Part shown: one piece after another, positions 31,518 through 42,068 of the stretch | Numbering within the stretch: the first letter of the stretch is position 1 | Layout: every line of letters starts with the position of its first letter | DNA from: Thecaphora thlaspeos | Lineage: Eukaryota; Basidiomycota; Ustilaginomycetes; Urocystidales; Glomosporiaceae | Reading direction: 5' to 3' | Assembly (NCBI GenBank): GCA_900291925.1 | Contig: UWYS01000001.1 | Location: forward strand, 372,001-436,000 | DNA: 64,000 bases | Notes under the pieces: generated by a model | The model's input: the letters and a program-made list of their open reading frames with translations, nothing else | Database searches by the model: none | Told to the model about the DNA's origin: nothing | Made by a program: the position numbers and the translations under genes

Positions 31518-33102
31518 ATGAGTCTACTCCGATCCCAGGCACCCAAGAGCATCGCCCGCTCGCTCGCCTCGACCAGGTCCCTCTCGGCCACCGCCGCCAC
31601 CGCCGCCACCGCCACCCCGGCCGTCGCACGATGCTTCAACTCAAAGGCCACCATCGCCGCCGCTAGCCGCATCCGCATCGCTGCCGCCCGCCCCCTCGCC
31701 CCCCGCGTCTCCATCGCCTCCCAGGTCCGAGGATACGCTGCAGAGGCCGGCAAGTTCAACCGCGACAAGCCCCACATGAACATTGGCACCATCGGTCACG
31801 TCGGTGAGTAGTGCGGCCGAGCGGGTCATCGCTTGCAAGCTATGGAGGGCGCAGCGTCGCCTTACCGTTCCGTCGGACCCACTCAGGGTCTCTGTTGCTG
31901 ATCTTGGCTCCGCTGCTCCGCCCTTGCCCGCCGCCCCGGCCCCGCTCCCCTCCCCAGACCACGGCAAGACGACCCTTACGGCCGCTATCACAAAGATCCT
32001 CCACGAGGCCTCGGGATCCGGCAAGTTCATCGACTACGCCTCGATCGACAAGGCTCCCGAGGAGCGTGCGCGTGGTATCACCATCTCGACCGCCCACGTC
32101 GAGTACGAGACGGGCAACCGCCACTATGCTCACGTCGACTGCCCCGGTCACGCCGATTACATCCGAAACATGATCACCGGTGCGGCCCAGATGGATGGCG
32201 CCATCATCGTCGTCTCGGCGACTGACGGCCAGATGCCCCAGACGCGTGAGCACCTGCTGCTCGCCAAGCAGGTCGGCATCAAGAAGCTCGTCGTCTTCAT
32301 CAACAAGGTCGACCAGGTCGACGACCCGGAGATGCTCGAGCTCGTCGAGATGGAAATGCGCGACCTCCTCTCCACCTACGGCTTCGACGGCGAGGAGACG
32401 CCGATCGTCCAGGGATCGGCCCTTGCCGCGCTCGAGGGCAAGACGCCCGAGATCGGCGCCCAGGCCATCACCAAGCTGATGGAGGAGACCGACCGATGGC
32501 TCGACATGCCGCCGCGTGACCTCGACAAGCCCTTCCTGATGCCGGTCGAGGACGTCTTCTCGATCCCGGGCCGAGGCACCGTCGTCACCGGCCGTGTCGA
32601 GCGCGGTACCATCCAGAAGGGCGCCGAGATCGAGATCCTCGGCCTTGGCAACACGTTCAAGACGACGCTGACGGGCATTGAGATGTTCCACAAGCAGCTC
32701 GACCAGGGAATGGCCGGCGACAACATGGGTGCGCTCCTCCGCGGTGTCAAGCGCGAGCAGGTGAAGCGCGGCCAGGTCATGGTCATCCCCGGCTCGATCA
32801 AGCCGGCCAAGAAGTTCCGCGCGCAGATCTACATTCTCAAGAAGGAGGAGGGCGGACGCTACACGCCCTTCATGAACAACTACCGCCCCCAGATGTTCAT
32901 CCGGACGTCGGACGTCACCGTTGCGCTCCACCACCCGCCGGGAACCGAGGATGCCGACGAGAAGATGGTCATGCCCGGCGACAACGTCGAGCTGGTCGGC
33001 GAGCTGGTCCACGACATCGCGCTCGAGACGGGATCGCGCTTCACCCTCCGCGAGGGCGGCAAGACGGTCGGCACTGGCATCGTCACTGAGATCTACGGCT
33101 AG
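31518..33102 (+). CDS. TUF1: mitochondrial elongation factor Tu
   Basis: This is the GTPase that delivers aminoacyl-tRNA to mitochondrial ribosomes. Exons 31518-31803 and 31958-33102 (intron 31804-31957, phase 1) join precisely inside the P-loop and restore [11 protein letters not shown]. The product is 476 residues, with a 70-residue Arg/Ser/Ala-rich presequence before [18 protein letters not shown]. GTPase motifs are [25 protein letters not shown] and GSAL; domains II and III follow ([26 protein letters not shown]) and the end is [11 protein letters not shown]. The start was chosen at the ATG with CCACCATGA context. The 5' leader carries a 16-bp tandem repeat. Confidence 0.97.
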
Positions 33103-33515
33103 AAGACGACGTCCGAGCCGTCCTCTCTCTTGTTTCCGATCTATCGCAAGTGTGCCCCTCTTCCTCGCAAACCAAAACGGGCCAAAAGAAACAGACAAGA
33201 ATGTAGGCGCCCGCCTAGCCTTTTTCCTCCTGCGGTCCTACGATCCCACACACTGTCTCTAGATCTTTTCTTGCCTTCTCTTTCCCCCTTTCTTCGACGC
33301 CTGTAAGAGTAACCTGAATCACCTCTCGCTTTTCCACTTCTTTTCCTCGGCCTTTTTCTCTTCACGTTTTCGTCGGCATGTGCATCTCACCACTCACACT
33401 TGTTTCTATCCGTCAAGGAACCTGATTTATCACACGTGCGGTATGTTCGTACTGCTTTTCTGTGGAAGGCGGACATCGCTACAAATACAAGCTGATGATG
33501 CGGCTCGATCGAAAC
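33103..33515. other. intergenic, convergent 3' ends
   Basis: It holds the 3' ends of TUF1 (+) and the SNAPC3-like gene (-). It is pyrimidine-rich on the plus strand. Nothing else was recognised. Confidence 0.55.
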
Positions 33516-36014
33516 TTAGTAGAGAGGAAAGACGGTCCAACCATTGTCGCGACTCGGATCGGCATTCAGGACGGTCCAATCGATCTCTATGTCTTCGACG
33601 CTGATGTTGAGCGGTCGCGGCACCAGTGAGGCTTTGGCACTTTGCTTTGTCTTCCCTTTAGCGCTGGCTTTGCCTTTGCCCTTGCCCTTACCCTCGCTTC
33701 CGCTTACAGCCTTGGATCGTGCACCGCTCTCGGTGGCGGAAGGGTTCGCTGTTGCAGGCTCGACGAAAGGGTCCCACGATCCCGTGTCGAGCTCGAAAGG
33801 GTCGTCGTTGATGTTGCCGATTGGCCGGCTGTCTGCCACCGGTTCGGCGAGTTGCAGATCGTCTCGATCCCGTCGTTCTCCATCCATATCAACGGCAGGG
33901 GGTGACTGACGCTTGAGCCTAGCGATGCCCATGACGACGGCGCACTGCGGACATATCGACACGATGTGGTCGTCCAGTCCTCTCAATGTCGTGTCATCCT
34001 GCTCTTCGTTCTCCATTTCCTCGTCCTCGTCGTCATCCCACTCTGCGTCCGGCGTCGGACTACTTTTCCGCACCCTGACCCGTTCGCCACCGACGATGCA
34101 GATCTGCGCCTTGCGGATCTGGCATGCGAAGCACTTGCCATACTTGGTTTTCAACATGCTCTCTTCCCTCCGCCTCTCCGGTCCCCTGGGCGCCCATGCT
34201 TTCGCCTTGCTGTGCTCTGCACCGCGCACGCCCGCCAGGCTCGTTGAGCGGTAGGCGTAGGGTGCATGGCCGGCTGCGTTGAGTATACGCTGGCCGATCC
34301 CGACGTTGTCTTTGGCGTGCGATGTGAAGCGGAGAATCGCCGAGGTCGAGAGCCATACCACGCGCGGGAAGCGAAAAAGCGGCGCGGACGGCAACGTCGG
34401 TCGCGGTGTGGTGTCATTGCTCTGCCCTTCCTGCTGAGGTTCTTCTTCCTCGGGCCGCAGAGCGCGAACGCTGTCGAGTGTAAAGCAGTGGACGCAATCG
34501 CCCTGATGCAGGATCCAACAAGGCTGACCGACCCTCAGCGAAGGCAGCTCGTCGAACCGCAGCGAAAGGTCGCCCGGCTGCTGCTGCGGATCGTCACAGT
34601 CGCTGAGATGCCGGCCCAGCAGCGTCGCGTAGTCCGCCTCCCACGGCCTATCACCCACCCGGAAGCCGCTGCCATAGAGCCGGTCCTCGATGGCCATGCA
34701 GAAGTCGCTCGGCCTCTTTTTGCCGGTGAAGCGTGCAAACGCCGCTTCCTGCCCGTTCTCGTCGATGGCGCCGCTTTCTTGTCCCACGCCCGCACCGTCG
34801 AAGACTTGCGAAAGCGCCTCGTCGGCCTCGTCGCCTAGAGCGTCGCGGGCCAGACGTAGTCGCCAGCCGACCCGTTCAGGCTGGTCATCGGACCAGCAGA
34901 ACATCGAGTTTGAGATGGTTGCGAGGCGCTGGTCCGAGCGCACCTCGATCGTCTGCGACCGTCGCATACCAGCAGGCCCGTCACCTGTTCCGCGCGTCGC
35001 CGGACGAGGTATGTTGAAGCCAGTATTGGTAGTCTTTTGCTTCGTGGCTCTTCCCGCCGCTCCTGCTTCGGCTGCTGTTGCTGCGTCGTCTGTCTCGCCG
35101 TCCGTCTCGGCAATGTCAAAGTTGATGTGCGGCGAGCTGAAGAAGAACGAGACTTGCAGCACCAGCGGTCGTTGGGCTCCGCCCGAAGCAGTTGTCTCAT
35201 CTACTTCGCGGCTCGGACCGTCCGCTCCTCTAGATGCTGGCGATGCGGTCCTTTGCGACGGTCCAGCGCTGTCAGCGCTCCCCCGGGGTACGTCAGCGAT
35301 GGCGTTGCCGTGCACGAGGTGGCGGATCTCTTCGACGACAAAGGGACGGTCGAGCGCGTTGAGGTGCTTGCTCTTCAGCCGGCGCGAGAAAGCAGTGGTC
35401 TGCTCGGTGGTGAAGCGGAAAGCGCGGGGCAAACGTCGATCCATATCTCGCAGCCGCTCCTCCCTCGTCCGGCGGACTTTGCCCCAGTCCTCGTCGACTG
35501 GCTGCGCGTGGCCGCGGCCGTGGCGCTGCCGCTTTATGGGCCGCGCGCTTGACTCCTGTGGCGTTGCGCCTGGTTCGACGGACTGGGGATCGGCGCCTCG
35601 ATCCGGCGTCTCTGCCATTGCCGGCAGGCTGGTAGAGGCGGCGTCCCTCGTGTCGGTTGTCGCTGCCACAGCCATAGAGGGAGAGGGCGCACCACGTGGA
35701 TCGGCGGTCATGGCGCTCTCCTGAACGCCAGGGGTCAAGCCAACTCTGGACCAGCGCTGCCACCTCTCGCGGAGGGCGGTGGAGAAGTCATCATCGAGGG
35801 CCCTTTCCCGTATGCGGCCGCGCACCTGATCGAGCGAAGAGCTGACACGGGAAGACGCAGCGTCGAGCTGGTTAGCCGACAGCGCCAGCTGTCTGCGTTG
35901 GTGCGCATCGATATCAAGTCCGCGGGGAAATCGCAGTTCGAGCTCGGCGAGCTGCAACGCTTCGGAGGAGTAGGGATGGAGTGAGGAGGATGGACGAGGC
36001 GGCTGCCCCGCCAT
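33516..36014 (-). CDS. SNAPC3/SNAP50-like snRNA-activating complex subunit
   Basis: This intronless frame encodes 832 residues from ATG 36014 (MAGQPPRPSSS); the open frame extends upstream but those residues look like UTR. The C-terminal half fits the SNAP50 family, which binds snRNA gene promoters as part of SNAPc. Marks are SDFCMAIEDRLYGSGF, W-x-ADYATLLGRHL, the hallmark LHQGDCVH near residues 501-508, then CFACQIRKAQICIVG (about 625) and ICPQCAVVMG (about 688), which likely supply zinc-binding Cys/His residues. The N-terminal 350 residues are variable and charged, and the end is Lys/Gly-rich then acidic. The gene is divergent from RAD54. The family call rests on the HQGDC-x-H and CxxC pattern; the N-terminus offers no support. 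Confidence 0.72.
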   Translation of the reverse strand: MAGQPPRPSSSLHPYSSEALQLAELELRFPRGLDIDAHQRRQLALSANQLDAASSRVSSSLDQVRGRIRERALDDDFSTALRERWQRWSRVGLTPGVQESAMTADPRGAPSPSMAVAATTDTRDAASTSLPAMAETPDRGADPQSVEPGATPQESSARPIKRQRHGRGHAQPVDEDWGKVRRTREERLRDMDRRLPRAFRFTTEQTTAFSRRLKSKHLNALDRPFVVEEIRHLVHGNAIADVPRGSADSAGPSQRTASPASRGADGPSREVDETTASGGAQRPLVLQVSFFFSSPHINFDIAETDGETDDAATAAEAGAAGRATKQKTTNTGFNIPRPATRGTGDGPAGMRRSQTIEVRSDQRLATISNSMFCWSDDQPERVGWRLRLARDALGDEADEALSQVFDGAGVGQESGAIDENGQEAAFARFTGKKRPSDFCMAIEDRLYGSGFRVGDRPWEADYATLLGRHLSDCDDPQQQPGDLSLRFDELPSLRVGQPCWILHQGDCVHCFTLDSVRALRPEEEEPQQEGQSNDTTPRPTLPSAPLFRFPRVVWLSTSAILRFTSHAKDNVGIGQRILNAAGHAPYAYRSTSLAGVRGAEHSKAKAWAPRGPERRREESMLKTKYGKCFACQIRKAQICIVGGERVRVRKSSPTPDAEWDDDEDEEMENEEQDDTTLRGLDDHIVSICPQCAVVMGIARLKRQSPPAVDMDGERRDRDDLQLAEPVADSRPIGNINDDPFELDTGSWDPFVEPATANPSATESGARSKAVSGSEGKGKGKGKASAKGKTKQSAKASLVPRPLNISVEDIEIDWTVLNADPSRDNGWTVFPLY

Positions 36015-36577
36015 CACGGTGCGGGGGCAGAGGAGGTATTGGAGGAGGTAAATGCGATGCTGTTGGTAGCGCTGGCGATTCCACCATGCTACGCTGGCTT
36101 CAATCGGCGGCGGTACGGCGTGTGTGGGAGGATGGGCGTTGAGGGAGGGATGGTTGCCGTAAAGAAAGAAGCGTCTGGCAGCGCTGGGCTGGTGGCTGAG
36201 CCGTGCGGCGCAGCGCTGGCCTCTCTGCGCCAGACGCGCGCGCGACGCGTCGGGGCGACATTTTCCAGCAAATCTCCACTTGGCCCGTGAGGCCCCTGTT
36301 CTGTTGGACTCTTGACGACCCTCTCTCGCCCGCCACGCAACGCGACCCCTTCCTTCCACTCATCACCCCCCGCCTCAGCCACGCCCCCACCCGCATCCCA
36401 CCTTTCCCTTCTATCGTCGCAACCGCCAAGCTCGCATCGCCTTTACTGCACTCACATCGAATCATCGGCCCCCACCAGCAGCACCACCACCACCACCCTT
36501 AACACCACCAGCAAGAGCAGACACAGCAGAGAACACCCGCCGTAGCAACACCGACACACCGACAGCATACCCACGCG
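36015..36577. promoter_or_regulatory. divergent promoter region, SNAPC3-like / RAD54
   Basis: The 563-bp spacer contains ACGCGT at 36245-36250 and a CAC/CCA-rich leader (36476-36500) before RAD54. Confidence 0.5.
36245..36250. promoter_or_regulatory. ACGCGT (MCB-like) site upstream of RAD54
   Basis: ACGCGT is the MluI cell-cycle box bound by MBF in other fungi, which controls G1/S DNA-repair genes. It lies about 330 bases before the RAD54 start. Six-base sites occur by chance, so use is not shown. Confidence 0.3.
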
Positions 36578-39500
36578 ATGAGGCGAAGCGTGGTGCTCGC
36601 TGCCATTCAGCAGTCGACCGGATCGCCCTGCCCAGACCAAGGTGGTCCGGCCATGCCTGCACCGAGCAGGCTCAAGGTCCTCTCCGACGTCTCCCGGACG
36701 GCCAACGGCGCCGGCTTTGGGCCACTCCTCGGTCGCAAGCCGTTCAAGTCACCATCTTTCGCGTCAGAGCGGCAGGACAATGATCCGACGGCGGGCCGAA
36801 AGCGCGCCAGGGTCAACTACAAGGGCATGGACGGCGGCGCAAACCACGAAGGCTCAGAGGCAGAGGAAGGCCCCGACAACAAGGGCGGCGGCAACCCGGC
36901 CAGCAAGAAGAAGGCCAAGAGCGGCTCCAAGGCATGCGTCAAGACGCTCGAGGGCGTCTACAAGGGCATCGATTCCAGCGGCGTTTCACTCAACGTCGAC
37001 CGCAGGAAGTGGCAGACATTCACCGTCAAACCGGACGCCATCAAAAAGGGCTTTGCGGTCCCAGCGATGCGCAACAAGGAAGGGCAGGTGGTAGAGGTGC
37101 GCATGTCCAACGCCGCGCTGGGAACGAGGAGAACGGGCGAAATCCCGCCGCGCCCCCTCCACGATCCGATGGGCGAACACGCCATCGTCCTGTTTGATCC
37201 GACCATCGACGATAAGGACGAAGAGAAGCGCAAGGAGGAGCTGCACAGGAAGCAGGCTGAGGAGGAGGCGCAGATCGAGGCGGGCGCAAAGGGGCCGCAC
37301 AAGAGCCTCTCCGAGATCCTCGGCCTCAATCTGGTCAAGAAGAAGGAGGTTGAGAAGGTCCCCGTCGTCATCGACCCGCGGCTTGCCAAGGTGCTACGCC
37401 CGCATCAGGTTGAGGGTGTCAAGGTGAGTAAGAGGACGTTCTGGCCGCTTGGGCCCTGTCGACAATATCCGTGCACCGGTGTGCTGACTGCTCTTGCCTT
37501 CCGACCGGCTCTCGAGCAGTTCTTGTACCGCTGCACGACCGGCCTCATAGTTGACAACGCTTATGGGTAGGTCTCCGACGATGTGCTGGCGTCCTCCTGG
37601 TTCGGCAGTCGGTGCCGTCTGGATGTGCTTACTGACTCCTGCGTTTTCCCTTTCACGTTCGTTTTCCTTCGCACAGCTGCATCATGGCCGATGAGATGGG
37701 TCTAGGCAAGACGCTCCAGTGCATCGCGCTGATGTGGACGCTGCTCAAGCAGTCGCCCAAGCCCGGCAAGTCGACGATCGAGAAGTGCATCATCGCCTGT
37801 CCTTCGTCCCTCGTCCGCAACTGGGCCAACGAGCTGGGTGCGTCCCGAAATTCCCCCGCCTGACCTTTTTGCCTTACGCTTCGTTTGGCATGCTGATGAT
37901 GATGTCCGCCGTCTTCTCCTCCCATTTTCTGCTTGGCCCCCATAGTCAAGTGGCTTGGACCCGCTGCGCCGAGCACATTCGCCCTAGACGGCAAGCTGAG
38001 CAAGGAAGAGATGATCGAGGCCGTCCGGAGGTGGTGCAACGCCTCAGGCCGCTCTGTGACGCAGCCAGGTGAGTCCCACTTGGAGCCGTAGAGGATAATG
38101 GCTGCTGGGCTTCGCAAGTGACCTCACTCATCTGCCCCGGCCTCTTTTCGCTTGCCGCAGTCATGATCGTGTCCTATGAGACGCTGAGGAACCTACAGGA
38201 GGAGCTCGGCAACACCGAGGTCGGCCTCCTTCTCTGCGACGAGGGACATCGATTGAAGAATGCAGGTGAGTCGGACGGTCTGGGATGACGTGCGGTCGAA
38301 TGTCATCCGCTGCTATCGGGCGGTCTTGCTGACGACGAATCCGACTATTTGCTGCCTCTTGCTCCTCGCGAGCAGAGTCCCTCACCTTCCAGGCCCTCAA
38401 CCAGATCAAGGTCCGCCGCCGGGTCATCCTGTCTGGCACGCCGATCCAGGTAAGGCGACCCTGGAATGCACTGCTCTTGATCTATGGCACGCCCTTGGTG
38501 CTGACGATGGCGCGAACCTCTTACTCGCCCTCTCTTTGCGCAGAACGACCTGTCCGAGTACTTTGCCCTTCTGAACTTTGCCAACCCGGAGCTGCTCGGC
38601 TCGAAGATGGAGTTCCGCAAGAACTTCGAGCTCGCCATCCTCAAGGGCCGCGACGCCGACGCAACCGAGAAGCAGCAGCAGGAGGGCAACGAGAAGCTTC
38701 AGCAGCTGTCGGCGCTGGTCAGCAAGTTTATCATCCGTCGAACCAACGACCTGCTCTCCAAATATCGTGAGTTGGCGTTCCCCGTCCTTATCCCTCCTTG
38801 TCCTCTTTTGCATTGAAGCTGACGGCCGCACAAATACTATGGGCCCTCTCTTCCCTCTCGCCGCCGCTGTCGCCGCTGCAGTGCCGGTCAAATACGAGCA
38901 CGTCGTCTTTTGCAAAATGTCAAATTTCCAGCTGGACCTCTATCGCCTCTTCATCCGCTCGCCCGAAATCAAGAAGCTGCTGCGTGGCACGGGCTCGCAG
39001 CCGCTCAAGGCGATCGGCATCCTCAAAAAGCTGTGCAACCATCCGGACCTGCTGGATCTCCCGCACGACCTCGATGGCAGCAAGGACTTCTTCCCGGAAG
39101 GCTACGTGCCGCGCGATCGGCGCCAGGTCTACCCAGAGCTGTCTGGCAAGATGATGGTGCTACAGCGCTTCCTCGAGACCATCCGCGCGACGACCAACGA
39201 CAAGATTGTGCTGATCTCCAACTACACTCAGACGCTCGACGTCTTCGAGCGGATGTGCCAGGCAAACCGATGGGGCAACTTCCGCCTCGACGGCACCATG
39301 ACGGTCAACAAGCGCCAGAAGCTCGTCGACAAATTCAACGACCCCGAGGGCAAGGAGTTCATCTTCCTGCTCAGCTCAAAGGCCGGCGGATGCGGCCTGA
39401 ATCTGATCGGCGCCAACCGGCTGGTACTCTTCGATCCGGATTGGAACCCGGCCTCGGACCAGCAGGCGCTCGCCCGTGTCTGGCGAGACGGCCAGAAAAA

Positions 39501-40088
39501 GGATTGTGAGTGGGAGCTCCGCGCGTTGGGCCACGCTGGATTGCCGCAGTGGCTGCGTCTTTGCTGACCATGTCTCCACCCTGCCGCCACTGCCCCTTTC
39601 TCCTCCGTTCCGATAGGCTTCGTCTACCGCTTCATCGCCACCGGTTCGATCGAGGAAAAGATCCTGCAGAGGTACGTCGGCGCCTTTCGCGTCTGAACCT
39701 TTATCGTTGCGCGACACTGACTTCTACCTCTGGATGTTGCTCCATTCTCAACCATGTTCCATCTCCGTCCAGGCAATCGCACAAGCAGTCGCTCTCGTCG
39801 TGCGTCGTCGACGAGGCGCAGGACGCGGCGCGCCACTTTTCTGGCGAGGACCTGCGCGCGCTGTTCCAGTTCAAGGAGGACACTCTGTGCGATACGCACG
39901 ACACGTACAAGTGCAAGCGGTGCAAAGAGGGCCGCCAGCGGATCAAGGCGGCGGCGCTGCTGTACGGCGACACGAGCACGTGGAACCACTACCCCAAGAC
40001 GGAGATGCACCAGCTGCACGACGACCTGCTGCGCGCCGAGCAGGCGTACGACGACGTCTCGTTCGTCTTTCAGTACTGCAGCCACTGA
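36578..40088 (+). CDS. RAD54: RAD54 homologous-recombination translocase
   Basis: RAD54 is a SWI2/SNF2 ATPase that works with Rad51 in strand invasion and chromatin remodelling at breaks. Ten exons are seen: 36578-37423, 37520-37566, 37677-37837, 37946-38068, 38161-38265, 38376-38449, 38544-38766, 38882-39505, 39617-39671 and 39773-40088. All joins keep frame and total 857 residues. Motifs are MRRS at the start, [22 protein letters not shown] (Lys309), [23 protein letters not shown] (Asp419), [48 protein letters not shown], and [23 protein letters not shown]. The C-terminus has the family zinc-like [12 protein letters not shown] stretch. It has the most introns of any gene in the window. It is convergent with mL60. 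Confidence 0.97.
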
Positions 40089-40488
40089 GCGAGGTGGCGC
40101 GGGTCGGTTCTCTGGTGTCGTGGCGTCCCTGTCTCTTGCATGCTTTGCTCTGCTCTCGTTCTCTTTCCATTCTGTCAGCATCCCTGTCCACGTCACCCTC
40201 GCATAGCAATCCATCGCACCTTGTATTTGTACTCCCAGTGGTGTGACCTTCCGTGTTGCCTTTCGACTGTGTGCAAGCGGTGTTCGAAGCCAGTAGTCGT
40301 TCTTCCACGCGTGTGGCGCAGCGTCGATGAGAAGCGGAGGCCACAAAGAGCGTCTGTTGCCGAGACCAAGAGTGGATATGATACTATACACGGATCCTCG
40401 TAGGATCTCAAGAGAAGGGCGCGGGGGGGGGGCGGAGACAAGTGTGTAGGGTGGCAAGGGGATGATGGCGGATAGTACGAGGTGCAGC
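40089..40488. other. intergenic, convergent 3' ends
   Basis: It lies between the stops of RAD54 (+) and mL60 (-). A 10-G run is at 40423-40432. Nothing else was recognised. Confidence 0.55.
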
Positions 40489-41020
40489 CTAGTATCCAAC
40501 GGGGTTCTCGCGCATCGTAAGCCTTGTCCACTTGGGGACCTGTTGACGACGGCGGCAGGGATGGTTGAAAGGAGGGTCAGCTTCGATTTCCCACCGTACC
40601 GCTCCGAACTGAGCGGTTTGAACAAGACCAGCGGCTGACAGCTAGCTGGCTGGTGGGACGTACCTTGTGAACGCTCTTCCTGAACCCTCTATCGTTCTTG
40701 CTGAATGTGGTGTACTTGTCCTTTGGTAGCATCTCGCCCTCCTTGGGGAGTGCGAGGGCTCGCGTGAGGGCCCCACACTCGACGCCGCTAGCCTGGATGG
40801 TGGCAATGACCTCGTCCACGTTCTTCAAGCGTTGACGAACGCGGGTCTTGCGTGTCGGTGAGAGGCGCCATGGGTTCTTCCTGTGTGTTTGAGAGAGGAG
40901 GGATGGGAAGAAATGAGGATCAGTGGCGCTGCCGGCAATGGAATAGAGCAGAGAGAGGTTGATGACGCACCAGAGAAGGCCGCCCATCGAAGGGAGCGAA
41001 GGTCGGAATGTGCCAAACAT
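40489..41020 (-). CDS. MRPL31: mitochondrial large-subunit ribosomal protein mL60
   Basis: This small basic protein of the fungal mitochondrial large ribosomal subunit corresponds to yeast Mrpl31. Exons 40971-41020, 40664-40880 and 40489-40539 (introns 40881-40970 and 40540-40663) give 105 residues. The first join restores GGLLWKNPWRLSPTRK, and the second HKVPKWTRLTMRENPVGY, both family patterns. The central part has LPKEGEMLPKDKYTTFSKND. No cleavable presequence is obvious, as in relatives. Its upstream region is shared with the SERCA gene. Confidence 0.9.
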
Positions 41021-42068
41021 GTCGTTTGTGAAGGTCGAGTCCGGCGGTGAATCGATGGTCGGCGGGAAGGGGGAGGGGCAGGGACAAGGGGAGGATGATC
41101 GGTGAGCAAAGTCAAGGGCCCGAGATGGTGTCGGATTTCTTCTCGAGATCGGGAAGGGTAGCGTGTTTCGGAACCGAGACGGTACACCCGACACGAAAGA
41201 AGGGGCCGAGCGTTGGACTGCCAGCGCAGAGAAAGAGAGGGAAAAGTGGAGTTTTCGAGAAGCGTTGGGTCGGTGGGTCGGTGGGTCGGTGGCAGAGCGC
41301 CACGTCGACGCCGGAAGGCGCGAAGGAAGGCCTCACGCCTTGCCTGTAGAAGATAGATGCCAAGGATGATGGATTCCAGCTCGACGATGGTGCCCAGGAG
41401 CCTCTATTTGTACATTAGACGGTCCCCAGCAATCCCACAAGCATGCCTTGGGTCTAGGCCTGGTGGTAGCAGCTCCGACGGCGAGTCGGCGACTCACCGC
41501 AGCCCGATCCGTCCGATTCCATCGGGCTCAGATCCGATGCGGCCGATCACCAACATTGCCGACAAGTTTTTTGCCGCCAACCAGCCAACGAGACAGAAGA
41601 GCATCGGGTCAGCCAATGCAGACGTGAGTGCGTGCGTCGCTCCGTACTGTACCGCCGTGTGCGTGGCCAGCGGGCGAGCTGAGGCCGGGGCGCAGCACAC
41701 GCTGACGACGCACGGAGCGGCAAAAGGCTGAGTCTTGTGTCGGACAGCAGCGCCCCCCGCCCGTCTGCCTTCACTCGAGCGCCGGCGCATTCAACCTTCC
41801 TTCCCTTCCTCTTCACCACCGCGCGCCATCACCAACAAGAGCAACGGTCCTTCCATCCCACGTCACCCGACTCGTGCCTCCTCTTTCCCCGTCCCTGACC
41901 GGTTCGCAGGCTTCAGTCACATAGAGCGCCATAGGCCGTCGCGACAAGTCTCTCTCTTGTCCCTCTCCGCCCTCTCCGGTCTTGCATCGGCCAACAGCGT
42001 CCCAGCACAGTCACACCGCACCCCCGTCTGCTCCTTCTACCTCTCCTTCGCCCTCACTGCTGCCCAGT
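41021..42068. promoter_or_regulatory. divergent promoter region, mL60 / SERCA
   Basis: The 1.05 kb spacer carries three perfect GGGTCGGT units (41267-41290) near mL60, a GTACTGTACC element at 41644-41653 and a pyrimidine-rich leader before SERCA. No separate gene was recognised. Confidence 0.5.
41267..41290. repeat. 8-bp tandem repeat GGGTCGGT, 3 copies
   Basis: Three perfect units lie about 250 bases upstream of the mL60 start. Confidence 0.9.

Noticed and set aside
31840..33198. 452-codon open frame antisense to TUF1, and similar long antisense frames at 14460-15731, 6587-8023, 28226-29263 and 43758-44921
   Set aside because: They lie opposite strongly conserved genes and arise from GC-rich third positions; none shows family sequence.
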